DNA from: CAIKZZ01 sp035524495
GTDB taxonomy: Bacteria; Pseudomonadota; Gammaproteobacteria; Steroidobacterales; Steroidobacteraceae
Direction: 5' to 3'
Assembly (NCBI GenBank): GCA_035524495.1
Contig: DATKOR010000016.1
Location: forward strand, 1 to 64,000
DNA: 64,000 bases
The notes beneath the pieces were generated by a model, which worked only from the letters and a program-made list of their open reading frames with translations, did not search any database and was not told where the DNA came from. Position 1 is the first letter of the stretch, and the number at the start of each line of letters is the position of its first letter. Positions 27,801 through 35,946 of this stretch are shown here, one piece after another. The position numbers and the translations under genes were made by a program.

Positions 27801-30800
27801 GCAGCCCATGTCGGTGGGCGAGCGCGGACGGCCGTCGACGGTCAGGCCAAAGAGGCACACCACCTTCTGGCGCCAGGGCGTCAGCAGCTTGCCGGCCGGG
27901 TGCGTGTTGGCATCGACCACCGACGAGGCGGCGCCGACGCCCTGCAGGCGGACGGGCTTCCACATCACCAGCATCTCGTTGTACGAGCCCGGCGGCACGA
28001 TGATCATGTCGCCCGGCAGGGCCGCATCGATGGCCGACTGGATGGTCTGGCCCGCACCGAGGAGCGTCGGCCGCTTGCCGCCGATCGTCAGCGTGACCGA
28101 ATCGATGGACTGCTTGCCGGCGGCCGTCGTGATCACGAGTTCGCCACAGCTGGCAGCGGAGCCGCCGTACTTGTTCTGCTGCGACACCGGGCAGGCCGTC
28201 ACGCCGGACGGAGCCGGGAACGAGATCGACCCGTCGCTCCACGACACGCTGGCCGGGGAAACCGTGACGTTGCCGACCTTGACGGTGCCCTTCGCGCTGC
28301 CGAACCCGTAGTGGCGCGTGACCTTCGGCATGTTGTAAGGCGCGTTAGCCTGCGTGAGCGACGGTCCGGTCCAGCCGTACCACTCGACCGACTGGTCGCC
28401 GAGCGCAGTGACGGTCACCGTATGGCCTGCCGCCTGGGCCCAGGGCCCTGCGATGTCGGCCGTGGTGACGCTCTTGATCGCCGGCGTCGAATCCGGATAC
28501 GCGCAATCCGGGTGGTTGTAGCCCTCGGAGAACGCCTGCACCGGAACGACCGGCGTGTCGAAGTACCCCGTCTGGCCCGGCATACCCGGCAGTTCGTAGC
28601 AGAACTGGCTGTAGCCCGGCTGGAACAGCGGATCGGGCGTCGACTGCAGGCCTGCGTCGTTCATGCAGTAGACCAGCATCGTCGGACCGTAACCCGTCGG
28701 GTTGGGCGGGTTGACCTCCCAGGTCGAGTAGTTCAGGCCGTTGTAGAGGCCGAACTGGTCAGAGTAGACGCGGTTGATCTCGTTGCCGGTCCAGTCCTTG
28801 ACGCCGACCGGCAGGTACGAGGGCGCGAACTTCTCGCCGAACTGCGGCGAGAACGGGTCGAACTCGGCCGTGAAGTCGTCGAGGATGATGCCCTGGAAGT
28901 GCGCGGCGACGTGCGTCGACGTGAAGAGGTAGAACTTCACGAGCGCCGAGGACTGCTCGGTCAGCGTGACTTCCTTGCGATCGCAGAGCGGTCGCATGGC
29001 GCCCGCGAACGGCGCGACCTCAGCCGACTGCGGGAACAGGCTGATGTAGTCCGGCACCTGGCGCACCGTGCCGACGCAGGGCCAGAAGGACTCGTCGCTG
29101 CCGGTGTCGCCCTCGTGGCTGACGAGGGACGGGATGCGGCCGAGGCCGGTGGTGGCGTTCTGCGCGTTCTGCGCGTTGTAGGTGGCGCTGATTGCAGCCT
29201 GGTCGGGCAGGATGTAGACCGCACCGCCAAGGCCCGGGAACTGGACCGTAGCCGGCGCGATGTAGTTGTCGCCGATCAGGATGTTCTTGTCCTCCTCCTT
29301 GACGAGCTCGTAGCCCGGCGGCACGACCACTTCGACCACGTACTTGCCGGGCGGCAGCATCGGTGTGCCGACTCGGTACGGGTCCGTCGTGTCCGGATTC
29401 GCGATGCAGACGGTCGGGTCGCAATTGGTCGCCGTCGGCTTGCCCGTCAGCTGGTCAAGCGCCGTCACGCTCGGGAAGCTGTACATGCCGTCATACGGCG
29501 CCGGCTGCAGCTGGTTCCAGCTGTGCATGCCGTCGTAGCACTTGAACTGCGAGTGGTACGGGAGGGTGTGCTGCGTCCCGCCATTGTGCTGTGCGTTGTA
29601 GACGTCCAGATAGGTCGGCTGGTCGGCGAGTGCGTAGTAGAACGGGTCGAAGATCGTGCCCGAGGCATTCCCGGTCTGGCCCGGGCAGCTGATGTTCGGG
29701 ATCGGGTTTCGGTCGCTCGCCAGCACAAGGGCGCCGTTCTTGTCGGTGCGGAAGCCCTGCGCCCAGTCATCGAAACTGGACGTGTCCGTGTGGTCAACGA
29801 GCGTCAGCGTCGGCGTCACGCCATCGGAGGCCACGCCTTCCTTGTACAGGTTGACGCGGACGTGCGGGATCATCGGCTCCCAGCTCAGCTGCAGCAGCAG
29901 CTGCGGATCGTCGAACGGCCGGGTCGAGGCGTAGATCACGTGGCCGTGGATCGGGCCGGTTTCGCCCGCGGCGAACGGCTTCTTGCCGAATTCCAGGAAG
30001 TTGCCCTGGCCGATGTAGCCCTGCCAGCCGTAGGACCCGAACCAGTACGGCGGATCGATGCGGCCGGTCGAGTTGTAGACCGTGGAATTCGCCTTGGTGC
30101 GGGTGACGCCGGTCGCGATGCTCTCGGTCGCGCAGTCCGCGTTTGCGCACGGGACGGATCCGGGCGGCATCAGTTCCGGTGGCAGCGGGAACTTTTCGTA
30201 AGTGTTCGCGTAGAACGCCGCGCTCTGCGAATTTCCGCAGGGGCTCAGCGTCGTGTCGCACGAGGCTGACCCGTCGGCCGGGCCGCCGGCGTCGTAGATC
30301 ACGTGCACGCCGGTGGTCTTGTAGCGGGTGCTGTCGGTCTCCATCACGTACCAGTTGAACAGCGGGAACACTTCGTTGAAGCCCGCGAAGCCGTTCAGGT
30401 CCGTGCTGTTGAAGTTCGAGTAGCTGCCGTCGCGGAAGCGGATGTTGGTCGACACCAGCGCAAGGCCCGGCTTCGAGTCGTCGGACACGCCGCGGCCATC
30501 GGTGTCGATGAACGTGCGGGTGTAGAGGTCAGCCTGCCACTGGTGAACGCCGATCTCGCCCATGTCGCAGATCGAAGCCGCCGCATTGGTCGCGGAGCCG
30601 ACGCAGGCGATGTTCGCCGTCGTCTGGGCGCCACCACCGGCATTCGACGGGTCGCACACCCCGCTCAGCGTGTTGGTGCAACCGACGCCGACACCCTGCG
30701 TGATGCCGTCGATGATCTGGTCGTTCCACTGGTCGAAGGTCGTGATCTTCCAGTTGCCGGCCGGGATGCCGGTGAGCACGAAACTGCCGTCGGAGGCGCA

Positions 30801-33800
30801 CTTCGTGAAGGCGATCTCGGCGCCGTCCGGATCACCCAGGCTGACATAGCACTGCGTGAAGGACAGGGCGTCGCGGCTGCCGCTCGAGTACAGGCGCTGG
30901 TCCGGGGTGCGGCTCAGGCGCGAGCCGTAGACCTTGCCCTCGATCGTCCAGGGGCACGACAGCTGTCCGCCGCTCGCACCGGCATCGCACATGCCGGTGT
31001 GGAAGGTGTTCGTGCGCCGTTCGTTGATGATTTTCGGATTGGCGAAACCGATCGACACGTGGTAGCCCGCCGGGCCGAACTCCTGGAAGTAGCCCGGCTC
31101 GCCGATGCGCATGAACGAGTCGTGCGCCTTCTGGCCGTCCAGCGTATTGGTCTGGATCCACTCCTCGCCGAGGCCAATGCGGTCGGCGCCCGGCAGGGCG
31201 GACACGCCGTAACGGCCCGGATACAGGTTCTTGACGACGGCTTGACCCGCCATCGGCGAGAGCGTCTGGCCGTCGGATTCAAATTTCGGGCAGGTGATGA
31301 TCATGCCGACGATGCCGGCCTGAACGCCGATCACGGTGATCTTGTCGGAGCTGACAGTCCTGAGCGCAGCCGCGCTCATCGTGACGACATTGCCCGTAAC
31401 GTCCGTGACCGTCGTGCCGGCCGGAATGGCGCCAGCCGGCGAGCTCGCGCCCACGTTGTCGGTCAGCGTCGCGCCGACCACGAGGGACGCCGGAATACTC
31501 GCAAGCGTGAAGGTCCGGGATCCCGAGGTCAGGCGGGCGGTGACCTTCCCCGTGACGTTGGAGGTCACGGTGTTCGAGACCGGGCACGCGTCGAGGCCCG
31601 TCACCGGGTCGATCGTCCCGGCCAGGCTGTTGGACAGCGGCTGGTTGAACATGTCGTAGGTCGGCTGGCCGGTCGCATCGCCCGTGCCGCCGGCCACGTC
31701 GAAGATCGTGATCTGGAAGTTGCCGAGGCCGGGCTCGTTGGTCGCGAGCACGTCGACGCCACCGCCGGCGCCCTGCTCGCCGTTCAACGGCCAATCGTCC
31801 TCGAAGACGAACACCGACAACGTCGCGGTCGGGTACGGCGTCGGGACGGTCAGCACCGTCACTGCCGTCGCGCCGGCGGGAATCGGCGCGCCGCCCATGC
31901 CGTGGCCGATCGAGCACGGATTGTCCGGGTCCGTCGGCGACGGAGCACCGGGCTGCCCACACGGGATCCCGGCGTAACCGGCCATGAAAGGATTCGCCGC
32001 ATCGCCCGGCAGGATCGAGATGTAGTAGCGCTTGGTCGGATCAAGCGGGACCTGGCTGGGATCGGTCATCGCCTGCTGCGAATCGGTGTTGCGGCAGACG
32101 CCGTTGCCGACGTCGCAGACCACCGGCGTGCCCTGCAGCATCTGGCCGGATTCGCAGGACAGCGTGCCGGTGCAGCCGGCCGCGACGAGCGGCATGGCGC
32201 TGGTGTGGAAGTTGGTGCCGTAGTTGACCGGCGCGCCGTTCGGCGTGACCAGCGGGCACCCCGACGGGAGCGGGTTCATCGTGCAGGCCGGATCGACGTA
32301 GAAGGTGCGGTCCTCCTCGATCACCCACCGATAGTCTGAGATCGTGGTCGAGTGGTCGTTGCCGTCAAGCACGGTAACCTTGAGGCCGCTCCCGGTCGGA
32401 TAGCTGACCGAAACATTGATGCTCGTGGTGTTGCCGAGCGCGTTCTGCGCCGTGACCGCAAAGCTCGTCGCACCGGTGGTCGAGAAGAAGCCGCCGTCCG
32501 CGGAAACCGTCGCAACGCCGGGCAATACGAGAGGTTGTGACGCCGTAGCGCCCTTGATCGTCAGGGGCAGTCCGGCCGAGTCCTTGCAGCCCGCGAGAAT
32601 ACCGGGCGGCTTGATGCTGATCTGTCCGGCGACGCTCGCGCTGAACGAAGCGGTTGCGGCCGTTCCGGCCCCCTTGCCGCAATCGATTCCGGCATCGGCC
32701 ACGGTCGAGCCGCCAAGCGAAACGGTGGCCCAGACTCCTGACGAGCAGGTCGTACCGCTCACGGTGCCATTCGCGCAGTACGTGAACGAGTCCGCCGTGA
32801 TCGTGGTCGGATCGGTCGGCGCGTAGGTGAACGTGCCGTTCGCGTTCAGGGTGACGGTACCGTGGGTCGGACCCGCCAGCAGCGTGACGCCCGACACGTT
32901 CGTGTCGTTGGCGATCACGCCCTTGCCCGGGTCGGAGATCGTGAGGTTCTGGCCGAGGAGCAGCCCCGGATAGCTGTCATTGACCGCGTGCGCGGTGCCG
33001 AGCGAGCTCGCCGCAGGCACGGCCGAGGTTGTGGCGGTGCCGATGTAGGCCAGCATGCCCGCATCGCGGGCAGTCGCGTTGGCCGAAAGGCTCAGCTCGC
33101 GATCGAAGATGGGGAGCGCCGCGGTCGTGCAAGGGGTCGGCGTGCAGGCCGTCGGGATGTTGATCAGGAGGTCGTACGTCTTGCCGGCCGCCATGAAGAC
33201 ATCGCTCTGCACGCGAGCGGTGCCCGGGAGAACGTTGCCGTCCTCCGCAATCAGCGTCATTCCGGGTATCGCGGCCGTCCCACCGGTGGTGGCCCCGACG
33301 ATCGAGGGCACGTGCATGCGCAGGCCGGCATTGACGAGGCGAACCAGCAAGTTGCCGGTGGTGGCGCTCGCCGTTGGTTGACCGATCGGATACAGCGAGG
33401 CGCTCGCATTCGTGCGATCGAAGCCGCGGCCATTGATCAGGTAGTAGACCGGCGTGTAGTTGACGGCGGGCGGATAGCAAGCGCCGTCACTGGCGGGCTC
33501 GCCACTGGATTTCTTGCAATGCGGAATCGGGCTGCCGGTGGCCACGTATCCGGCAAACCCGTTCATCTCGGCGAACCCGGCCGTGTTGACGGCGGCACTG
33601 ACCGCCGCGTTCTGCACCGGGTCGACCTCGCTCATCAAGAACGCGATGTCGGCGTTGTAATTCACGGCGGCACGGGCGCCCGCCGCAGGATAGGCCACCC
33701 CATTGACGGCGTCGGTGACCACCACGATGCCGTAGAGGCCCATGGGCCCCTGGATCGACGGATGGGTGCCGGACTCAAGCAGGTACGTGCCCGCGCGGGG

Positions 33801-34328
33801 CGCCTTCCACGTCAGCGCGGTCGTAGCGCCTGCGGCGACCTCGGTCGAGAACGACTGGACGCGCTGCCCTTGCGAGGGTGCCTGCCCCGTTGTGGTCGGG
33901 TCCGCGATCGGCCACGTGACCGACTGCGCATTCGAGTGATCCGGGCTCGGCGTCGAGGTCGCGCCAGTGCCGAGGCCGGCGCCGAGCTGGCCGACGATGA
34001 CCAGAGAGGTCGGGACGGTGTTGCCGTTCGCGAAGCTGAGGCTGTTGGTCAGGTTGATCGTCAGGTCCTGGCCTGACGGCACGGTGATGATGACCGGCGA
34101 CCACTGGCCCGCGGCCGGCGTTGCAATCAGCGGCGCGCAGTTGGTCGAGCCTGTCGCGCAGCTGTATCCCCACATGGGCACGCTCGTGCCGTCGGGCATC
34201 GCGCCGGACGCCGGCGCCGCGGTCAGGTTGACCGTCACCTCTGCCATCGCCGCGCCCGTGCCGAGCAGGAGAATGGATGCCGCCACCACTGACTTGATTG
34301 CGGCGGACGTGTACTTATTCGTGCGCAT
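24828..34328 (-). CDS. Giant exported protein with degenerate cupredoxin domain, beta-helix and DUF11
   Basis: 3166 residues. Signal peptide 1-30 (ending GAAMAE). Residues about 30-440 resemble the N-terminal MCO-like domains of the upstream protein (MWGYSCATGS versus SWGYGCNTA; GPMGLYGIVVV versus VEMGLYGAIIV; YYLINGRGFDR versus YYMINGRSM) but the copper histidines are absent (RMHVPSIVG replaces the HPFHEH loop). About 440-530 is a cadherin-like/VCBS repeat (GVIANDTN..GTFTYAPTD). SdrD/Cna-B-like segments occur near 830-885, 1125-1210, 1490-1545 and 1655-1690. About 2090-2920 is a right-handed beta-helix (GQTIQSAIDAALPGD..; many NNIIVNN rungs). About 2930-3070 is DUF11 and 3080-3166 an IPT/TIG-like domain. 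AGGAG precedes the start by 7 bases; it follows the MCO by 17 bases. Probably a surface or secreted scaffold. Confidence 0.88.
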   Translation of the reverse strand: MRTNKYTSAAIKSVVAASILLLGTGAAMAEVTVNLTAAPASGAMPDGTSVPMWGYSCATGSTNCAPLIATPAAGQWSPVIITVPSGQDLTINLTNSLSFANGNTVPTSLVIVGQLGAGLGTGATSTPSPDHSNAQSVTWPIADPTTTGQAPSQGQRVQSFSTEVAAGATTALTWKAPRAGTYLLESGTHPSIQGPMGLYGIVVVTDAVNGVAYPAAGARAAVNYNADIAFLMSEVDPVQNAAVSAAVNTAGFAEMNGFAGYVATGSPIPHCKKSSGEPASDGACYPPAVNYTPVYYLINGRGFDRTNASASLYPIGQPTASATTGNLLVRLVNAGLRMHVPSIVGATTGGTAAIPGMTLIAEDGNVLPGTARVQSDVFMAAGKTYDLLINIPTACTPTPCTTAALPIFDRELSLSANATARDAGMLAYIGTATTSAVPAASSLGTAHAVNDSYPGLLLGQNLTISDPGKGVIANDTNVSGVTLLAGPTHGTVTLNANGTFTYAPTDPTTITADSFTYCANGTVSGTTCSSGVWATVSLGGSTVADAGIDCGKGAGTAATASFSASVAGQISIKPPGILAGCKDSAGLPLTIKGATASQPLVLPGVATVSADGGFFSTTGATSFAVTAQNALGNTTSINVSVSYPTGSGLKVTVLDGNDHSTTISDYRWVIEEDRTFYVDPACTMNPLPSGCPLVTPNGAPVNYGTNFHTSAMPLVAAGCTGTLSCESGQMLQGTPVVCDVGNGVCRNTDSQQAMTDPSQVPLDPTKRYYISILPGDAANPFMAGYAGIPCGQPGAPSPTDPDNPCSIGHGMGGAPIPAGATAVTVLTVPTPYPTATLSVFVFEDDWPLNGEQGAGGGVDVLATNEPGLGNFQITIFDVAGGTGDATGQPTYDMFNQPLSNSLAGTIDPVTGLDACPVSNTVTSNVTGKVTARLTSGSRTFTLASIPASLVVGATLTDNVGASSPAGAIPAGTTVTDVTGNVVTMSAAALRTVSSDKITVIGVQAGIVGMIITCPKFESDGQTLSPMAGQAVVKNLYPGRYGVSALPGADRIGLGEEWIQTNTLDGQKAHDSFMRIGEPGYFQEFGPAGYHVSIGFANPKIINERRTNTFHTGMCDAGASGGQLSCPWTIEGKVYGSRLSRTPDQRLYSSGSRDALSFTQCYVSLGDPDGAEIAFTKCASDGSFVLTGIPAGNWKITTFDQWNDQIIDGITQGVGVGCTNTLSGVCDPSNAGGGAQTTANIACVGSATNAAASICDMGEIGVHQWQADLYTRTFIDTDGRGVSDDSKPGLALVSTNIRFRDGSYSNFNSTDLNGFAGFNEVFPLFNWYVMETDSTRYKTTGVHVIYDAGGPADGSASCDTTLSPCGNSQSAAFYANTYEKFPLPPELMPPGSVPCANADCATESIATGVTRTKANSTVYNSTGRIDPPYWFGSYGWQGYIGQGNFLEFGKKPFAAGETGPIHGHVIYASTRPFDDPQLLLQLSWEPMIPHVRVNLYKEGVASDGVTPTLTLVDHTDTSSFDDWAQGFRTDKNGALVLASDRNPIPNISCPGQTGNASGTIFDPFYYALADQPTYLDVYNAQHNGGTQHTLPYHSQFKCYDGMHSWNQLQPAPYDGMYSFPSVTALDQLTGKPTATNCDPTVCIANPDTTDPYRVGTPMLPPGKYVVEVVVPPGYELVKEEDKNILIGDNYIAPATVQFPGLGGAVYILPDQAAISATYNAQNAQNATTGLGRIPSLVSHEGDTGSDESFWPCVGTVRQVPDYISLFPQSAEVAPFAGAMRPLCDRKEVTLTEQSSALVKFYLFTSTHVAAHFQGIILDDFTAEFDPFSPQFGEKFAPSYLPVGVKDWTGNEINRVYSDQFGLYNGLNYSTWEVNPPNPTGYGPTMLVYCMNDAGLQSTPDPLFQPGYSQFCYELPGMPGQTGYFDTPVVPVQAFSEGYNHPDCAYPDSTPAIKSVTTADIAGPWAQAAGHTVTVTALGDQSVEWYGWTGPSLTQANAPYNMPKVTRHYGFGSAKGTVKVGNVTVSPASVSWSDGSISFPAPSGVTACPVSQQNKYGGSAASCGELVITTAAGKQSIDSVTLTIGGKRPTLLGAGQTIQSAIDAALPGDMIIVPPGSYNEMLVMWKPVRLQGVGAASSVVDANTHPAGKLLTPWRQKVVCLFGLTVDGRPRSPTDMGCAAGFNQVSATIATGGGGFSNFRTMLVDRLPFEATLGWDASLNGNLAEQLSEPSLLGAYEGAVITVLGKGVKFPRGTTIGDAFGATTGAAFPDNTALLTASDCGSSSANTANPYPTNFYCNPSSIDGLSIRDSSQGGGGIFVHAYAHNLQIANNRVSNNTGTLSGGITIGQGEHPDVQLAGAAAVLTYPESCESSNVTNLGLPFCFNKSVNIHHNAVVGNSSMGDELFSSTPAGAGGVSINTGADYYQFTNNWVCGNISTGDGGGVAHIGYSKNGDIEKNTIIFNQSTNPTITTNGGGLLVMGAPDADPTTCGVTTDQDCVPPPGSITPSDGTGPGLVINANLILGNAADAGSGGGLRLQAVNGNDVLNFLNGANACTADLGVTGGNRSHCYWNSANVTNNIIVNNVAGWDGAGVSLLDSLAVNLVNNTIAANDSTASSGTLFQTLFAPLASSASPSGGTICGATSGQSCPQVAGVVSVSNSPVLVANVNQTAGTKSCPLGHGTAGACFAHSVPLMLNDAIWQNRSFYIGVGSFGPATAGQNQQHLVALYNAAFPAGATGSPAGSQTATGSCPAGGAYWDLGFRGDVQPSSHAAAGFAPMNSVVPTVYGGSGNTQNNPLFTSAYCNGSRTPPEAGQGAGWAVPPGTNEGNAFPSQVFNLTPSAVVDEGNNWVNLRWGPLSLYAVSATAPYTATTPLADYTPQSGSSAINAAAASVTFGSGNSAVTVAAPKTDFFGNARPLGAGYDIGAIEVGGGAAVTADLAVTKVDNRGGSSITSATGTVTRGGTITYTIVVTNNGPAAVTGAVVQDTRPSALLGWIWTCAPATNAGCGTSGNGGIGNINKTLATLASGASVTFSVTAVVGTSSSISSVTNTATVTAPTTVTDTNAANNTASDTDAIVAPPALSSISPTFGSRGTTVPVTLTGTNLTGTSAVNVSGTFTGNGVTCTISGTPTATTVNASCVIAANAPTTTRNVTVTANGANSNSVSFRVQ

Positions 34329-34345
34329 TGCTGTTCTCCTGCCTC

Positions 34346-35935
34346 TCACAGCGACTCGTCGATCACGAATTCGCGCGAATCGACGAGCATCATCATCAGC
34401 ATGCCGCCGGGGAAGATGTTGTTCGTGGTGATCTCGCGCTCGTTATGCGAGTGCCACATGAACGCGAAACCGGCTTCGCTCGACGGATTGTTGGCGATGG
34501 TTCCGGACGGCGGGGTCGTACCCGTCGTGCCGTTCCCCGGAGTTCCGAACGTCGCGCGCTCAGTCGCGTCCGGACCGAGGTAGGGACTGCCGCCCCACCA
34601 TGCGCCGTTGGTGAAGATGTTGGGATCGGGCAGCGTCACGGGACCGCCGGCGACCACGTCGCCGAAAGGCGCCGCCTGCATCGGCTTGTTATGGTCCTGG
34701 CACCACTCGAAGTAATTGATCGCGGCCGGCGCGCCGGTGTTGTAGCCGTTGGCGTCCGGGGTGCACGGCAGCGTTGCCTGGGGATCGTTGGAGCCCGGGT
34801 TATGGCCGTACATGTCCCAGTTGAGGCCCTTGCCCGTGTAGTAGAAGAGCCCGTCCATCGCCTGCCCCGGGGTTGTCGTCGTGGTGAACAGCAACGGACC
34901 CGCAAGGCTCGTGCCATCGGTGCTGGTCAGCATGTTGCCGTCGCGCGCGAGGATGCGGACGTGGTTCGCGTGCTCGTGGAAGGGATGCTGCCAGCGCCCC
35001 TGCCCGATGATCCGCAGCAGCGTCACCTCGCCCGGGTGCATGTGCGGATTGCCGTTGTAGGGCTGGTTCGGATACTGCGGCGTGTAGTTGGGATCCATGT
35101 CATCCGGCATCGAGCGGCCGTTGATCATGTAGTACGCAGGATGGTAGGGCTCGGTCGGGACATGCAGGCTGGTGGCACCGGCCTGAACCTGCGCGAGTGC
35201 CGCGTAATGAATCGCCGGGTCCATCTCCGAAAACTGGAACAGGTACTCGCGGTCGTAGCAGGTGTTGGAGTTGTCGAACGCCGAAGCCGCGAGGCGGAAA
35301 TCGCTCTCTCCCCACGTCGCCTTGGCGGTTGCATTGGCACCGGGATTGGTCGCCGGCAGTCCGGCAGTGCAATTGCCCGGCACATTCTTCGGCAGCACGA
35401 TGATCGCCCCGTAGAGGCCCATCTCGACCTGCAGGTCGCCCTGCGTCCCGCTGTAGTACGCGCGGGTGCCCGGGGAGCCGGCCGTGAAGGTATAGGTCAC
35501 CGTGCCGCCCGGGGCCGCTTCCTGCGTCAACAATCCGGGCGTACCACCCGAGGTTGCGACGGTGAATCCCGGGAAGAGGATCGAGGTATTGCCCGCGGCA
35601 GCCGGGAGGTTGTTGTGCAGCGTGACCGTGACGGTGTCGCCCTCCGTGACGATCAGCGTCGGCCCCGGAATCTGCATGACGTTGCAGAAAGTGGCCGTGA
35701 TCGCCGCCGGTTTGAATCCAGCCGGCGCCGTATTGCAGCCGTAGCCCCACGAGTAGATCGCCTGGCCATCGGGCTGCGTGATGAACGCCGGGCTCGCCGC
35801 CAGGTCGAACGTGGGTCCCGTGATGCCGGGGGCAGCGGCCTGCGCGTGGTGGGCGAGCGCTGCGCCAGCCGCGACGAGGCCGACGGCGAGCAGTCGCTTC
35901 ATCGAGAACATCTTGTCGATCGTTGTCGCGAACAT
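34346..35935 (-). CDS. Multicopper-oxidase-like protein carrying loops L3/L4 (MCO-2)
   Basis: 529 residues, exported (signal peptide about residues 12-33, ending HAQAA). Cupredoxin domains with IPGPTLIVTEGDTVTVTLHN and GSPGTRAYYSGTQGDLQVEMGLYG. Two copper loops are visible: HPFHEHANHVRILARDG (His317, His320, His322; L3 type) and FMWHSHNEREITTNNIFPGGM (His495, Ser496, His497). The usual HCH type-1 cysteine is Ser here and the usual downstream His is missing, so this chain alone lacks a type-1 site and lacks L1/L2. The HSHNEREITTNN-FPGGM style recalls the MofA/MnxG class of Mn(II)-oxidase MCOs. AAGGGG ribosome site before 35935; it starts 11 bases after MCO-1. Confidence 0.85.
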   Translation of the reverse strand: MFATTIDKMFSMKRLLAVGLVAAGAALAHHAQAAAPGITGPTFDLAASPAFITQPDGQAIYSWGYGCNTAPAGFKPAAITATFCNVMQIPGPTLIVTEGDTVTVTLHNNLPAAAGNTSILFPGFTVATSGGTPGLLTQEAAPGGTVTYTFTAGSPGTRAYYSGTQGDLQVEMGLYGAIIVLPKNVPGNCTAGLPATNPGANATAKATWGESDFRLAASAFDNSNTCYDREYLFQFSEMDPAIHYAALAQVQAGATSLHVPTEPYHPAYYMINGRSMPDDMDPNYTPQYPNQPYNGNPHMHPGEVTLLRIIGQGRWQHPFHEHANHVRILARDGNMLTSTDGTSLAGPLLFTTTTTPGQAMDGLFYYTGKGLNWDMYGHNPGSNDPQATLPCTPDANGYNTGAPAAINYFEWCQDHNKPMQAAPFGDVVAGGPVTLPDPNIFTNGAWWGGSPYLGPDATERATFGTPGNGTTGTTPPSGTIANNPSSEAGFAFMWHSHNEREITTNNIFPGGMLMMMLVDSREFVIDESL

Positions 35936-35946
35936 GGCTCGCCCCT

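Noticed and set aside
24180..30269. A 2029-codon open frame on the plus strand
   Set aside because: It is antisense to the giant gene and the LTXXQ gene, has Arg/His/Ala-rich composition typical of GC-rich shadow frames, no recognisable domain and no ribosome site.
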